Shown: piece by piece, positions 7,268-13,897 of the stretch
How positions within the stretch are numbered: the stretch's first letter is position 1
Layout: every line of letters begins with the position of its first letter
Assembly (NCBI GenBank): GCA_024275095.1
Contig: JAJRZV010000060.1
Coordinates: 1-17,197, forward strand
Direction: 5' to 3'
Length of the DNA stretch: 17,197 nt
Origin: a bacterium
GTDB taxonomy: Bacteria > JAJRZV01
Position numbers and translations under genes: made by a program
The notes under the pieces: model-generated
Database searches by the model: none
The model's input: the letters and a program-made list of their open reading frames with translations, nothing else
What the model was told of the DNA's origin: nothing

Positions 7268-7471
7268 ATGACAATATGGGCCCTGGCAGCAGTGTTGCTG
7301 ATAAACGGTGGCGCAAAAGCGCCACCGGCGGAAAAGCAATTGACGCTTGAGGAACTAAGGGCAGTGGAAATGCTGGAAATACTGGAGAACCTGGACGTGC
7401 TTCTCGATGACTCTTTTCAGGAGAAAGCCACTGCAATTTCTTCTGTGAAGGCCCGGGAGGAGAAAAAATGA
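7268..7471 (+). CDS. Small exported protein of the sigma/anti-sigma operon
   Basis: This is a 67-residue protein of no recognised family. It opens with a short hydrophobic segment, MTIWALAAVLLINGGAKA, compatible with a signal peptide or membrane anchor, followed by PPAEKQ and an acidic helical region. Residues 36-47 (LEILENLDVLLD) resemble residues 129-140 of the anti-sigma factor (LDLYENLDVIIN), with the block ENLDV identical. The start is well supported by an AAAGGAGG site overlapping the end of the anti-sigma gene, four bases downstream of that stop. It overlaps the FecR gene by four bases (ATGA). The tight spacing on both sides and good ribosome sites argue that it is a real gene. A role as periplasmic partner of the anti-sigma tail is my inference. 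Confidence 0.75.
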   Translation: MTIWALAAVLLINGGAKAPPAEKQLTLEELRAVEMLEILENLDVLLDDSFQEKATAISSVKAREEKK

Positions 7472-8739
7472 AGGTACTGAAAACATTGTTGATTACAGGA
7501 CTGTTATGTGCAGCCAGCAGTGTTTATGGAGATGCTATTCCTGTGATTACCCGTGTTGAAGGCAGTGTGATGGTTTCTCTTAATGGCGCTTCTCACACGC
7601 CTGAAAGTGGTGAAAGAGTCGAGTGGGGTTCGGTTATTACCACTGGGGAAAATGCTACTGTAACACTGGAGACTCCAGACGGTAGTGAAATAACACTTTA
7701 TTCCCATTCACGACTCATGGTTGATGCATCCCTTATTGAGTCACGCCCACGTGTCATTCTTTCCTATGGGACAGTCTTCCAGAAGGTGGCAAAATTCTTC
7801 TCACGAATGGTGAGTTTCCGGGTGTTTTCTCCTTCAGCGGTATGTGGCGTCAGAGGTACGGAGTTTTACGTAGAGGCGGGGCTTGATGGTTCGTCCATGG
7901 TGTATGTGAAAGAGGGCAAGGTTGAAGTCGGGGGGGAACTATTAAAAGCGGGTGAGGCCCTTGAAGTTATCTGGAAAGACAACGGCTGGTTCAAGCGTCG
8001 CAAGAGAATGGAAAAGTACGCTCCCGGAGCCTGGGCGAGGAAGCATCACACACTTCCACGTGATATTGTCCGCCGGCTTATTGAAAGTGATAGGGTCAAT
8101 TTAAAAGAGGTGGAAAAGAGACTGCGTGAATCCCTGAAAGATGGGAAGGTTGCAGAGGGCAGGGCAGGTGACCTTGTCAAGGCTGAAATAGATGCGGGCC
8201 GATGGATGTCGCGCTTGATGCTTCTTTCTTCCAAGCCCTGGAAGGAACGTCTCGGTCCCAGGGCGAAGGCCTTTGTAAAAAAAGAGCTCAAGCGCACACA
8301 GAAAATTGCCAAGCGCATGAGACGGTTGCCTGTGCGAGTGCGACATGCTGTGGAAAGAGAAATGCGGCTTGTGAATATCCCTCACAAGATACTCGAGCGT
8401 TACCTTTCCATGAAACCTGAGGAAAGACGCCAGCTGATACAGCGTTTGAAAAAGTGGAAGTCGCTGACACCTGAACAGAGGGCGCGCGTGGTTCGCAATT
8501 ATATACGATTCAAAAAAATGCCACCGAAACTTCGCAAACGCATTATTGAAAATTACAAACGATTCATCAAGCTTCCCCCGGAAGAACGACGCAGGATTTT
8601 ACAGCTTTACCGCAAGTGGAAACAATTGCCGCCTGAGGAAAGGGAGCGCCTGCGGCAACGTTTTCGCGAAATGAAGCAGAAGAAGAAACATATGCCGCCA
8701 CGAAAAAAAGGTCGTCCGCCAAAGCCCAGACACCGGTAA
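7468..8739 (+). CDS. FecR-domain periplasmic protein with C-terminal basic repeats
   Basis: The 423-residue protein begins with a signal peptide (about 1-21, MKVLKTLLITGLLCAASSVYG). A FecR domain follows at about residues 25-165: VITRVEGSVMVSLNG, GENATVTLETPDGSEITL, the hallmark CGVRGTEFYV at 126-135, and VYVKEGKVEVGG. FecR domains in the periplasm usually relay signals to ECF sigma systems. From about residue 190 the protein becomes helical and very rich in Lys/Arg. It ends in five tandem 18-residue units (315-404) of the DUF3106 type (LPPEERRRILQLYRKWKQ) and a tail PRKKGRPPKPRHR. Unlike classical FecR there is no cytoplasmic anti-sigma segment; that job is done by the separate ZAS protein. 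A GGGAGGAG ribosome site and the four-base overlap with the preceding gene fix the start. Ligand and partner are unknown. Confidence 0.87.
   Translation: MKVLKTLLITGLLCAASSVYGDAIPVITRVEGSVMVSLNGASHTPESGERVEWGSVITTGENATVTLETPDGSEITLYSHSRLMVDASLIESRPRVILSYGTVFQKVAKFFSRMVSFRVFSPSAVCGVRGTEFYVEAGLDGSSMVYVKEGKVEVGGELLKAGEALEVIWKDNGWFKRRKRMEKYAPGAWARKHHTLPRDIVRRLIESDRVNLKEVEKRLRESLKDGKVAEGRAGDLVKAEIDAGRWMSRLMLLSSKPWKERLGPRAKAFVKKELKRTQKIAKRMRRLPVRVRHAVEREMRLVNIPHKILERYLSMKPEERRQLIQRLKKWKSLTPEQRARVVRNYIRFKKMPPKLRKRIIENYKRFIKLPPEERRRILQLYRKWKQLPPEERERLRQRFREMKQKKKHMPPRKKGRPPKPRHR
8410..8679 (+). repeat. Five tandem 54-base units encoding 18-residue basic repeats
   Basis: Residues 315-404 of the FecR protein divide exactly into five 18-residue units beginning MKPEERR, LTPEQRA, MPPKLRK, LPPEERR and LPPEERE. 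Each follows (L/M)xPexRxxxxxxyxxfKx. The repeat is clear at protein level but DNA identity between units is modest, so this is an old, maintained protein repeat rather than a recent DNA duplication. Each unit looks like one amphipathic helix preceded by a proline turn. Confidence 0.85.
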
Positions 8740-8743
8740 AACC

Positions 8744-9229
8744 ATGAAGAGCCCGCCTGCTCTACTCTCGGTCTTCGAGGTGAAACGTGTGGCGTCCGAG
8801 CTCAAAAAAGACGGAAAACGAATCGTGTTTACCAACGGGTGCTTTGACCTTTTCCACGCAGGCCATGCAGCCCTGCTCGCCTTCGCCAGGTTGCGTGGTG
8901 ATGTGCTCTTCGTGGGGCTCAACTCGGATAATTCTGTCAGGCGCATAAAAGGACCTGGCCGTCCCCTTCAACCTCAGCTTCTCCGCGCACAGGTGTTGCT
9001 CGCATGCCGCCACGTGGATTATGTGGTTATCTTTGAGGAAGATACCCCTTTCAATCTCATACGCATTTTGAAACCGCATGTGCTCGTCAAGGGTGCTGAT
9101 TGGAAGGGAAAAGAAGTGGTGGGAAGCACTATTGTACGCGAGTCAGGTGGTGAGGTTGTTTTTGCGCCGCTGGTAGAAGGCTTATCCACGTCAGCCCTTA
9201 TTGAAAAGATACGGAGAGGTTCGGGTTGA
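8744..9229 (+). CDS. rfaE2: RfaE2/HldE-C-type nucleotidyltransferase (heptose-1-phosphate adenylyltransferase)
   Basis: This cytidylyltransferase-fold enzyme probably adenylates D-glycero-beta-D-manno-heptose 1-phosphate to make ADP-heptose for LPS inner core. The 161-residue protein has FTNGCFDLFHAGH (residues 29-41, catalytic HxGH at 38-41). Further family blocks follow: VGLNSDNSVRRIKGPGRP, the ILKPHVLVKGADW segment, and STIVRESGGEVVFAPLVEG with a final GLST-type motif. It corresponds to the C-terminal half of E. coli HldE; the kinase half (HldE-N/RfaE1) is not here, so the activities are on separate genes. It starts four bases after the FecR stop and thus probably belongs to the same operon, linking that regulatory cluster to the outer membrane. 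A different sugar or alcohol phosphate substrate is possible. Confidence 0.88.
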   Translation: MKSPPALLSVFEVKRVASELKKDGKRIVFTNGCFDLFHAGHAALLAFARLRGDVLFVGLNSDNSVRRIKGPGRPLQPQLLRAQVLLACRHVDYVVIFEEDTPFNLIRILKPHVLVKGADWKGKEVVGSTIVRESGGEVVFAPLVEGLSTSALIEKIRRGSG

Positions 9230-9231
9230 CA

Positions 9232-9651
9232 TCAAAAAATATAATTTTTCAGTGCATGAAGCACTTCGGTTTCCACTTTCATTAACCTGTGCATGTTTTC
9301 AAAAATTTTTTCATGGTCTATTTTTAAATATTGATGTGCAAGAACGTTTCGAAACCGCCCCAACCCTTTTAATTCCGCATAAGCTTTTCATCTATAATGC
9401 CCTGGGCTTGAAGGCGTTGACAAGTATTTCTTCGTAGGAGTCACTCGTGACTCGAAGTCTGGAGGTCAAAATGTGGTCCAGCATATCCAGAATGAATTCT
9501 GAAACAAGGAAAAGAATTCTTTTCACAGCATAGCGGGATTCTCTGCTTTTTAATATTCTTCAAGGGGAAGGTTCTGGTACTTTCGCAAATCGAGAAAGTA
9601 TTCTTCCAGTTTTGATATGCCGCGTTTCAAATATTCCCTGTCAAATACCAT
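9232..9651 (-). pseudogene. hepT: HepT-like HEPN toxin (DUF86), inactivated by frameshifts
   Basis: Reading across frames gives an almost complete HepT-family protein: MVFDREYLKRGISKLEEYFL and KYQNLPLEEY; then LKSRESRYAVKRILFLVSEF and ILDMLDHILTSRLRV; then AQGIIDEK; then AELKGLGRFRNVLAHQYLKI to the TGA at 9234-9232. RNVLAH is the RX4-6H motif that is the active site (or AMPylation-controlled site) of HEPN RNases. The frame is broken near 9545-9553 (a TAA appears at 9552-9550), near 9402-9411, and near 9376-9384. The residues on either side of each break still match the family, so decay is recent, or the breaks are sequencing errors. The ATG overlaps the end of the upstream mntA remnant by 11 bases, as in intact MntA-HepT pairs. 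It ends two bases from the convergent rfaE2-like gene. Confidence 0.85.
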
Positions 9652-10089
9652 TTGTGCTTCTCCTGCGGCGCTCCATCCTCAGATAGTAATCAAAATATTC
9701 GTGCTTGCTACGCTGCTCGAAATTCGTTCAGTACTGTGGCATCCCGGTAAAAAATAAGCCGGCCCGTTTTTAATACGTTGAACTTCATTACCGGGTCCGC
9801 CTCGTTCAGCCAGACACGGTGAAAGCGGTCGGATTTCAAAAGAAGCGAGAGATCAGCTTCAAGAGCAAGATACTCATGGTAAGACAGCTCTTTTGTCAGC
9901 ACAGCCATATCAAGGTCTGAACGTTCCGGCTGAAAATTTTCACTTCTCACAGAGCCGAACAGGCACACAACTTCGACTTCTGCTCGAAAAGAAAAAATTC
10001 TACAAGTTTTTCCAGCTCGTGAGCAGTTCGATTCAGGGGTTTTGTCCCTTTCCGGCGTTCACTTACGCCCGTTTTTGCTCTGCCTGCAT
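9641..10089 (-). pseudogene. mntA: MntA-like minimal nucleotidyltransferase antitoxin, inactivated by frameshifts
   Basis: The joined frames give MQAEQKRA, then VSERRKGTKPLNRTAHELEK and LVEFF, then RAEVEVVCLFGSVRSE with the SDLDMAVL block, then EQRSKHEYFDYYLRMERRRR ending at a TGA (9643-9641). GS(x)n-SDLD is the nucleotidyltransferase active-site signature. In MntA enzymes this AMPylates the HepT toxin and neutralises it. Breaks lie near 10063-10072, near 9985-9999 (in a T/A-rich run), and near 9715-9724. The longest intact stretch is 9968-9708, which holds the catalytic motif but not the N- or C-terminal parts. It starts two bases after the second DUF507 stop, so it was probably co-transcribed with those genes. 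The antitoxin and toxin are both broken, consistent with loss of the whole module. Confidence 0.83.
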
Positions 10090-10091
10090 GT

Positions 10092-10358
10092 TCAGTAATC
10101 TTTTACAGCATCTGCGTATAGCTTCTTGAAGGTTTGCTCTTTTTGGTGAACATCCGCGTGTCCCTGTTGTTTGAGTTTTTCTTCGACCTGGAGCACTGCT
10201 TCTGCATGACGCTTCAAGCCCTCAGCAATTACTCCTGCAACAATTCGCTGGGCGCGGCTGCGGTCTTTCACACGAATGCAGCCTGAAGAAATCAACCTCT
10301 CCATGATAAGACGCGCCAGTGTTTGAGCTTTTTCATGAGAGTGAAAACGTACTTTCAC
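10092..10358 (-). CDS. DUF507 family protein (second copy)
   Basis: The 88-residue protein MKVRFHSHEKAQTLARLIMERL...ADAVKDY matches the DUF507 pattern of a short helical protein (ARLIMERLISSGCIRVKDRSRAQRIVAGVI). Function is unknown. The start is a GTG overlapping the TGA of the upstream DUF507 gene by four bases (GTGA), so the two are translationally coupled. It is only distantly similar in sequence to its neighbour. The family is commonly found as adjacent gene pairs, and this arrangement suggests they act as a heteromer (inference). The mntA remnant begins two bases after its stop. Confidence 0.75.
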   Translation of the reverse strand: MKVRFHSHEKAQTLARLIMERLISSGCIRVKDRSRAQRIVAGVIAEGLKRHAEAVLQVEEKLKQQGHADVHQKEQTFKKLYADAVKDY

Positions 10359-10639
10359 AGCGGCAACCTCTCCTTTTCTGCGAGCTGTTTCATTACCAGA
10401 AGCACTGCCTGCCGGTAGTCTGCATCCGGCACCTGGCTGATGCGTTCTTCCACCAGTCGAGTTGCGCGCCTTTCCAGCTCGACTACGCGATTTTCGTACT
10501 CCGATATGATCCGGGAGATTATATCCATTGCTTTTTCCTCGTCTGTCATGAACTCGACTTCACCAGACTCTTCGAGTGCACTTTTTACCTTTGTGGCAAT
10601 GCGTTTAATCATGGATGAGGGTACAGGCCGATACACCAT
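10355..10639 (-). CDS. DUF507 family protein (first copy)
   Basis: From the ATG at 10639 the protein has 94 residues, the usual DUF507 size: MVYRPVPSSMIKRIATKVKS...KQLAEKERLPL. It is predicted all-helical, with a charged middle segment (RIISEYENRVVELERRATRL) that could form a coiled coil. Function is unknown. A longer reading from a GTG at 10675 would add a CRLC-containing stretch, but the family normally starts near the chosen ATG. No Shine-Dalgarno precedes either start. A TAACAT -10 element seven bases before the ATG suggests a leaderless message. It is divergent from radA and coupled by overlap to the second DUF507 gene. Confidence 0.75.
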   Translation of the reverse strand: MVYRPVPSSMIKRIATKVKSALEESGEVEFMTDEEKAMDIISRIISEYENRVVELERRATRLVEERISQVPDADYRQAVLLVMKQLAEKERLPL

Positions 10640-10646
10640 GTTCTTA

Positions 10647-10675
10647 ATGTTACACAGCCGGCATGTTTTTTTCAC
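10647..10675 (-). promoter_or_regulatory. Promoter of the DUF507 operon
   Basis: On the minus strand GTGAAA (10675-10670) and TAACAT (10652-10647) are spaced 17 bases apart. The ATG follows the -10 by seven bases, so transcription would begin about one base before it. This favours the ATG at 10639 over the upstream GTG, which overlaps the -35. Confidence 0.45.
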
Positions 10676-10752
10676 GGAGATAATGATGCTTTGAGTCTGG
10701 AGGTGTAGAGATGTGTAAAAATAAGATGAAAGTTTGGATCGGGGTTCGCTGA

Positions 10753-10781
10753 TTGACCACCCTTGCTACCCTCAATATAAT
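10753..10781 (+). promoter_or_regulatory. Near-consensus promoter of radA with +1 at the ATG
   Basis: TTGACC (10753-10758) and TATAAT (10776-10781) have the ideal 17-base spacing. Counting seven bases from the end of the -10 places +1 at 10788, exactly the A of the radA ATG. There is no Shine-Dalgarno. This is the best promoter in the window and the clearest leaderless start. Confidence 0.8.
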
Positions 10782-10787
10782 GCGGGC

Positions 10788-12122
10788 ATGGCCGGCCGAA
10801 AATCCCGTTCCAGCTTTGTCTGTTCTTCCTGTGGTTACCGCACTCCTCGATGGATTGGTCAGTGTCCCGCATGTGGGGAGTGGGGTACATTTGTACAGGA
10901 GAGCGAGTCAAAAAAGGTCGAAACCAGGCTACCCCCTGTGAAGTCTGTGAAGGATGTGACCCTTTCTCCTCAGCAGCGGCTTATCACGGGCATTCCAGAG
11001 TTGGACCGGGTTCTCGGCGGAGGACTTGTGCCGGGAGCTGTGGTGCTGGTGGGTGGTGTTCCTGGAGCAGGAAAGTCTACACTTCTCATGCAGGCGGCTG
11101 ATGCCTTGGCGCGGTCCGGCCAGCAGGTTCTTTACGCAAGTGCAGAAGAGTCAGAAACACAGATACGCATGAGGGCCGAACGCATTGGTTCGCTTTCAGA
11201 CAATCTGCTCCTTTATTCAGGCAGTGTGCTGGACGAAGTAGAGGTTGCCTGTTTGCACCACAATGTGCAGGTGCTGGTGCTTGACTCCGTCCAGACTTTT
11301 CGCTGTGAAGATGTGCCCTCTTCTCCTGGTTCGCCGCTGCAGGTGAGAGAGGTTGCTGCACGGATGGTTCAGATGGCCAAAACGCGAAACATATCAATTT
11401 TCCTCATTGGCCACGTGACAAAGGAAGGGCATATTGCGGGACCGCGGATGCTGGAGCACATGGTTGATGCTGTGGTGTATTTTGACGCATCCGGGCCTGA
11501 AAATCTGCGTTTTCTCAGGGCTGTAAAAAACCGGTTTGGCCCTGTAAACGAAGTGGGTGCATTTCTCATGACTTCTTCAGGAATGAAGGAAGTTGCCGAC
11601 CCTGCATCAGCCTTTCTTACGGGTGAAGAAAAGGAAACAGGGCGTGCGCTCGCCTGCGCCAGAGAAGGTACTCGGGACTTTGTTCTGGAGGTTCATTCAC
11701 TTGTGAGACCAGTGGCATTCGGGTATGGACGGCGTGTGGTGACGGGACTGGAGACCGGACGTGCACTTCAAACCCTTGCAGTTGTTGAGAAGGCTCTCGG
11801 CCGGGATTTCAGACAGTACGATGTGTATATCAGTACTGTGCGTGGGTTGCGCATACGCGACACTGCCGCTGACCTCGCAGTGGCTGCAAGCGTGATATCC
11901 GCAGTGCGTGGCATCCCACTGCCTCATGGGAGTGTTTTCATGGGCGAGGTAACCCTTACCGGGCGTGTTCTTCCTGATTTTACCTTTGAGGAGCGATTGG
12001 ACAGTCTCGTGCGCCTGGGATACAGGGTGGTCTTTTCTCCTCCTTTAAGAGTCAAAACTGCCCGAGAGATCAGGTTTGTACCTGTAAAGAACGTGGAAGA
12101 ACTGGCAGAAAAGCTTCCATGA
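10788..12122 (+). CDS. radA: DNA repair protein RadA
   Basis: RadA (Sms) is a hexameric RecA-like helicase that promotes branch migration of recombination intermediates. The 444-residue protein has the N-terminal zinc finger C12-x2-C15...C26-x2-C29 (FVCSSCGYRTPRWIGQCPAC). Walker A GVPGAGKST has its lysine at residue 96. The RadA-specific KNRFG motif is at 247-251. The C-terminal Lon-protease-like domain follows (VRGLRIRDTAADLAVAASVI, then GEVTLTGRVLP). Length and order are typical. The start at 10788 is chosen because the zinc finger follows at the expected distance and because a consensus promoter sets +1 there. An in-frame GTG/ATG extension to 10734 would overlap the promoter. The stop overlaps the next gene's ATG by four bases (ATGA). 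Confidence 0.97.
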   Translation: MAGRKSRSSFVCSSCGYRTPRWIGQCPACGEWGTFVQESESKKVETRLPPVKSVKDVTLSPQQRLITGIPELDRVLGGGLVPGAVVLVGGVPGAGKSTLLMQAADALARSGQQVLYASAEESETQIRMRAERIGSLSDNLLLYSGSVLDEVEVACLHHNVQVLVLDSVQTFRCEDVPSSPGSPLQVREVAARMVQMAKTRNISIFLIGHVTKEGHIAGPRMLEHMVDAVVYFDASGPENLRFLRAVKNRFGPVNEVGAFLMTSSGMKEVADPASAFLTGEEKETGRALACAREGTRDFVLEVHSLVRPVAFGYGRRVVTGLETGRALQTLAVVEKALGRDFRQYDVYISTVRGLRIRDTAADLAVAASVISAVRGIPLPHGSVFMGEVTLTGRVLPDFTFEERLDSLVRLGYRVVFSPPLRVKTAREIRFVPVKNVEELAEKLP

Positions 12123-13372
12123 TACATGCTTTCATTTTTGCAGGATTTTTGTCTGTACAACCGGAAAGTATGAATTTCGTGTTGACTGCGCGTACAGCCA
12201 GAAATTTCACTCCTGATAAGAAGGGAGCATCTGCGTATGAACGGTTTGTTTCCTACATGAGGTCCTTTCCAGCCCCTCGAGTTCTGCTTCACGGAGGTGA
12301 TTTTTTGCCTCGTCCGAAAAAAGCCGATTTGTTTAAATCCCGCCTTTTCGCCCGGTATGCTGCTGAAGCGATCTCGCGCGTGAAGTTCGATGCTGTCAAC
12401 GTGGGAAGTAATGAACTGAACTGGGACGTGAATTTTCTCCTTTCAGAAGCAGCCCGTCGTGGACTCAAACTGGTATCTGCCAGCATTGTTGACTCTACAG
12501 ACAGGTACGTGTTCGAGCCCTTTGTGTCTCTTCGCATAAAGAAACAAAAGATATTGATTACAGGAATGCTTGAGGCACCTTCCCCCCATCCGGGGTTGCA
12601 CATTCTCTCTCCTGCGGATGTCGTGCAGCGATTAAAAGACGTGGTGCAAAAAGAACGCCCTGACATAGTGGTTATTTTACTGGATGCAACGTCACGCTGG
12701 TATTCTACAATTGCTTCACAGTTTGAGGCTTCAACGATTGTGTTGATATTTCAATCACGCATTCCAGGGTACGTGTATGCTCCACAGCCTCTGGTGAAGA
12801 AGGTATACGTGGTAGATGTACCCGATGAGTGGAGATACGTCGCAACGGTGAAAATTTCACAGGATGAGAACATTCGAGGTAAAGTGGTGGACCTAATCAA
12901 CACACCTCCTTTGTTGGGTGAGGGTGCGTTTCTCTTACGGGCCCAGCTTGATACCATGCCATCAGTTCTCACACGTCCACCCCAGGGTTTCAAAGGCGCT
13001 GAAGCATGTCGTCCATGTCACGCTCAAGAGTGGAAGAGCTGGAGCAGGTCCTCTCACGCAGGTGCGTGGAATAGTGTAGTGAAGAAGGAGAGAAGAGATG
13101 ATCCTTCGTGTCCACGCTGTCATATTACCGGCTGGTACGGCAGTCGTGATGAAATTCCTTCAGATGCGTACGTGGAGAAACTGTCAGGCGTTCAGTGCGA
13201 AGCATGCCATGGGCCGGGAGAACTTCATGTCTCTGGCAAGGGTCCGGTACCATCGGGACCGGATAAAAAGATTTGCTCTGGGTGTCACACGGCCACCTAT
13301 TCCAGACAATTTGGCAAAGGAACATTTCCTTTTACCTGTACAGGAGTTAATGTTGGTCCCGGAAAGCAGTGA
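12119..13372 (+). CDS. Fusion of degenerate 5'-nucleotidase-like domain and four-haem cytochrome c (c554-type)
   Basis: The 417-residue protein has two parts. Residues about 18-270 resemble the N-terminal metallophosphatase domain of UshA/5'-nucleotidases (VLLHGGDFLPRP, FDAVNVGSNELNWD, then LKLVSASIVD). However, the first metal motif (DxH) is missing and the usual GNHE is GSNE, so phosphatase activity is doubtful. Residues about 290-417 hold four CxxCH haem sites at Cys297, Cys331, Cys360 and Cys386, with the spacing and GVQCEACHGPG block of cytochrome c554-like domains. Haem attachment requires export. The N-terminus MIHAFIFAGFLSVQP is only a short, weak signal peptide. The start overlaps the radA stop by four bases and has no good ribosome site. 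Its stop is six bases from the convergent PilZ gene. An electron-transfer or redox-sensing role is likely; the partner is unknown. Confidence 0.85.
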   Translation: MIHAFIFAGFLSVQPESMNFVLTARTARNFTPDKKGASAYERFVSYMRSFPAPRVLLHGGDFLPRPKKADLFKSRLFARYAAEAISRVKFDAVNVGSNELNWDVNFLLSEAARRGLKLVSASIVDSTDRYVFEPFVSLRIKKQKILITGMLEAPSPHPGLHILSPADVVQRLKDVVQKERPDIVVILLDATSRWYSTIASQFEASTIVLIFQSRIPGYVYAPQPLVKKVYVVDVPDEWRYVATVKISQDENIRGKVVDLINTPPLLGEGAFLLRAQLDTMPSVLTRPPQGFKGAEACRPCHAQEWKSWSRSSHAGAWNSVVKKERRDDPSCPRCHITGWYGSRDEIPSDAYVEKLSGVQCEACHGPGELHVSGKGPVPSGPDKKICSGCHTATYSRQFGKGTFPFTCTGVNVGPGKQ

Positions 13373-13378
13373 AGGTGA

Positions 13379-13891
13379 TCAATTCTCTTCCGCGTCTTCA
13401 GGTTTTACTACTTCGAAATATTTAAGGTGATGTTTTACCTGATGACGGAGGTCGTCGAGACTCGTGTAGTCCACGATATACGTACGGGTGAGTAAATTGT
13501 TGATTTCTTTCATGGGCGGGTGCTCTTCCTGCAGCAGCTCAAGCAACCGAGTAAGTGTTTCTTTTTTCTCCTGCACGTACCTGGAAATGGCGGATCGGCT
13601 TTCTGGATCCACGCTTGTAAATTCGATTCCCATGCCGGGGCCCTGATATATACCGTACGTGCCCTTTACAATGGTCCATACGACCTTTCCCTCTGCAATG
13701 GTATCTGCCGAATGGCCCGGCACACGAAAGTGGAGAACGAGGGAAGTACCTTTGTAAAACATGTGCTCGCCTTCGACATACATTCCTCCCTCTCCGATAA
13801 CCCGGCTTTTTCCTGTGTAGGCAGGTTCACGAATTCCATATTTTACAGGAATTTTGAGAGGGGCTCGTGGAAAACGACGGCGCACACTCAT
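13379..13891 (-). CDS. PilZ-domain protein with divergent c-di-GMP motif
   Basis: From the ATG at 13891 the protein has 170 residues. It opens MSVRRRFPRAPLKIPVKY, with the RxxxR-type arm of PilZ domains, and contains VIGEGGMYVEG and GPGMGIEFTSV as the other PilZ blocks. In the (D/N)xSxxG part the Asp/Asn and Ser are replaced (VIGEGG), so cyclic di-GMP binding may be weakened or lost. After the barrel a C-terminal helical extension of about 70 residues (ERLL-type heptads near EKKETLTRLLELLQEEH) might mediate partner binding. An upstream in-frame start at 13927 would add 12 residues but would cover the apparent -10 element, so I prefer 13891. It lies 46 bases after wecC in the same direction. 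Confidence 0.83.
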   Translation of the reverse strand: MSVRRRFPRAPLKIPVKYGIREPAYTGKSRVIGEGGMYVEGEHMFYKGTSLVLHFRVPGHSADTIAEGKVVWTIVKGTYGIYQGPGMGIEFTSVDPESRSAISRYVQEKKETLTRLLELLQEEHPPMKEINNLLTRTYIVDYTSLDDLRHQVKHHLKYFEVVKPEDAEEN

Positions 13892-13897
13892 ACTTTC

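Noticed and set aside
9201-9437. A 78-codon rightward open frame after the rfaE2-like gene
   Set aside because: It is antisense to the HepT remnant, whose conserved residues (RNVLAHQY and others) explain the region.
9438-9453. Perfect 16-base palindrome GAGTCACTCGTGACTC
   Set aside because: It falls inside the HepT coding remnant and encodes family-typical residues (RVTSDSYEE), so an operator or terminator role is not supported.
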